A DNA stretch of 7,104 nt from an uncultured Alphaproteobacteria bacterium (lineage in GTDB: Bacteria > Pseudomonadota > Alphaproteobacteria > Bin95): the NCBI GenBank assembly GCA_913060845.1, contig CAJXVF010000113.1, positions 1-7,104 on the forward strand, written 5' to 3'. The notes under the pieces were generated by a model that was not told the DNA's origin, did no database searches, and worked only from the letters and a program-made list of their open reading frames with translations. This document shows, piece after piece, positions 6,252-7,104 of the stretch. A program made the position numbers and the translations under genes. Every line of letters starts with the position of its first letter. The first letter of the stretch is position 1.

Positions 6252-6534
6252 ATTCACAACCAGGGCGCTGGGTGATATCGGGCGATTGCTAGAAGGTGCC
6301 GCGGACCAATATACGCTCGACCAAAGGGTTGCTTATGCGAGATCGGTCTGAAAGCGATGCTTTAGCCTTGCTCAGATGCCAAGGCGGTATCCGGCTAGCT
6401 TCATTCAAGGGCGATCACTTCGGAAAGCACCGTTTCAGGCCCATGTAATCTATTACAGTGTCGACGAAGATCGCCGGCTAGTTACTGTTGACGCGATTCT
6501 GCATGGCCGCCAGGACCCAGGTCGTAGCCTCTAA
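6232..6534 (+). pseudogene. ParE/RelE-type toxin, interrupted by in-frame TGA
   Basis: ATG 6232 follows AAAGG (6221-6225) and overlaps the antitoxin end. The frame gives VEFTTRALGDIGRLLEGAADQYTLDQ, then TGA at 6349-6351 (codon 40). It continues without shift as LAQMPRRYPASF, LRKAPFQAHVIYYSVDED and VTVDAILHGRQDPGRSL to TAA 6532-6534. Counting through the stop, 99 residues is a normal toxin length. The order of elements fits ParE: N-terminal strand and helix hairpin, 'L..MP.RYP', the '.HVIYY.VD' strands and the C-terminal 'ILHGRQDP'. Family toxins inhibit gyrase (ParE) or cleave mRNA on ribosomes (RelE), and the ILHGRxD end favours ParE-like. Both halves keep family character, so a recent point mutation (for example CGA to TGA) or a sequence error explains it. 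As read, no active toxin would be made. Confidence 0.82.
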
Positions 6535-7063
6535 AGCGCCGCATAAACCTTTGCGAGGAACTGATCGATTGCGGCTGGGTCGAGCCAGCGTGACGCAATG
6601 ACCAGATCAGCTTCGGCATCAACCCATATGGAATTGCCCCCTGCACCAACGGCTTGGAAGCCATGTGCAGGGGCGGATGGCAGGCGGGTGCGAGCCGTGT
6701 TTAGCCACCATAGCCAGCCGTAGTCTGCATTGATGGGGCAGGGCGTTGTAGCGTTCTTAATGTAGCTTTCTGAGATGAGACGGTGGCCGTCCCATTCGCC
6801 GCCACGGGCCATCAGCACGCCGATACGGGCTTGGTCACGGGCGGAAATGAACATGCCGCCGCCCCAATGTGCGCCGCCGCTAACGGATTGCATCATCTGC
6901 CCATCCACATCGACCCAGCTATTCAGATAGCCATGCCATTCCCAGGTCCCGCTGGCACCAATTGGCTGCATGATCCGTTTAGCGAATACTTCCGGCAATG
7001 GGCGCTTCAGAACTCGCAATGCGGTAAGTGCCAAGCGGTTCACGCGGACATCGTTGTATTCCC
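6531..7063 (-). CDS. Beta-lactamase-related serine hydrolase, C-terminal part
   Basis: The frame runs in from the right-hand genomic edge (first complete codon 7061-7059) to TAG at 6533-6531, giving 176 residues. It opens with EYNDVRVNRL, where the Tyr is the second active-site motif of class C beta-lactamase/esterase-type serine hydrolases. Family patterns follow: PIGASGTWEWHGY, SVSGGAHWGGGMFISARDQARIG, GEWDGHRLIS, YGWLWWLN and, near the end, HGFQAVGAGGNSIWVD. The third (Lys-Thr-Gly-like) motif may be replaced in this last segment. The Ser-x-x-Lys nucleophile, any signal peptide and the promoter are off the contig. A GTG at 7043 is not a true start, since coding continues upstream. These proteins are usually esterases or peptidases, and there is no basis to claim antibiotic resistance. 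The stop shares bases with the convergent toxin frame. Confidence 0.88.
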
Positions 7064-7104
7064 CTGTCTCTTATACACATCTGACGCTGCCGACGAATAG
7101 AGAG
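7064..7104 (-). other. Nextera Read 1 transposase adapter plus i5 index (library artefact)
   Basis: 7064-7082 is the mosaic end CTGTCTCTTATACACATCT, the inverted copy of 14-32. 7083-7096 completes the reverse complement of the Nextera Read 1 adapter. The last eight bases, ATAGAGAG, are the reverse complement of CTCTCTAT, the Nextera i5 index S502/N502. All 41 bases are synthetic, so genomic DNA ends at 7063. Confidence 0.98.

Noticed and set aside
6349..6351. TGA as selenocysteine or as Trp in an alternative code
   Set aside because: Several intact genes here end in TGA (1200-1202, 2285-2287, 5759-5761, 6249-6251). ParE toxins are not selenoproteins, and no downstream selenocysteine-insertion hairpin was evident by eye.
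6531..7043. Serine hydrolase as a short complete gene starting at GTG 7043, or as an antibiotic-resistance beta-lactamase
   Set aside because: The frame stays open to the genomic edge with the family's YNDVR motif upstream of the GTG. The nucleophile region is missing and the family is mainly esterase/peptidase-like.
14..7082. Perfect 19-base terminal inverted repeats suggesting a Tn5/IS50-type composite element
   Set aside because: They are the mosaic ends of Nextera adapters, flanked by the adapter tails and an index, with no transposase gene and no target duplication.

Overview
The window looks like chromosomal DNA of an uncultured alphaproteobacterium. The evidence is the DUF4169 protein (a family I know mainly from Alphaproteobacteria), the moderately GC-rich codon use, and the general gene set. 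It was recovered from a Nextera (Tn5 tagmentation) library. Bases 1-32 are the Read 2 adapter, and 7064-7104 are the reverse complement of the Read 1 adapter followed by an i5 index. Only 33-7063 is biological, and the two genes cut at its ends are cut by the library fragment or assembly, not by evolution.

Layout: (1) 33-2737, plus strand: the C-terminal 64 residues of a P-II nitrogen regulator, a class IV (fold type IV) PLP aminotransferase with a TTG start, a Tat-signal agmatine deiminase/peptidylarginine deiminase-family enzyme overlapping it, and a small membrane-anchored protein broken by one in-frame TAA. (2) 4420-2734, minus strand: a tight three-gene operon of a YdjA-like nitroreductase, a DUF454 membrane protein and a HAD-like phosphatase, joined by 4-base start/stop overlaps. 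(3) 4421-4540: an AT-rich divergent control region. (4) 4541-5934, plus strand: a family III CoA-transferase and a 58-residue DUF4169 protein, joined by an ATGA overlap. (5) 5964-6534, plus strand: a toxin-antitoxin-like pair with an intact antitoxin and a ParE/RelE-type toxin interrupted by an in-frame TGA. (6) 7063-6531, minus strand: the C-terminal part of a beta-lactamase-fold serine hydrolase.

Functionally, the left cluster is nitrogen-flavoured (P-II sensor, aminotransferase, guanidine-hydrolysing deiminase), but no complete pathway is visible. The rest is ordinary housekeeping or accessory metabolism. I see no convincing new multi-gene system. The points most worth a second look are the adapter-capped ends, the two single-codon nonsense interruptions (both in plus-strand genes at convergent junctions whose stop codons overlap the neighbour), the aminotransferase lacking the usual PLP-pyridine glutamate, and the Tat deiminase start nested inside the upstream gene. 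No stretch over 300 bases lacks a gene. I found no tRNA, rRNA, CRISPR array or insertion sequence.
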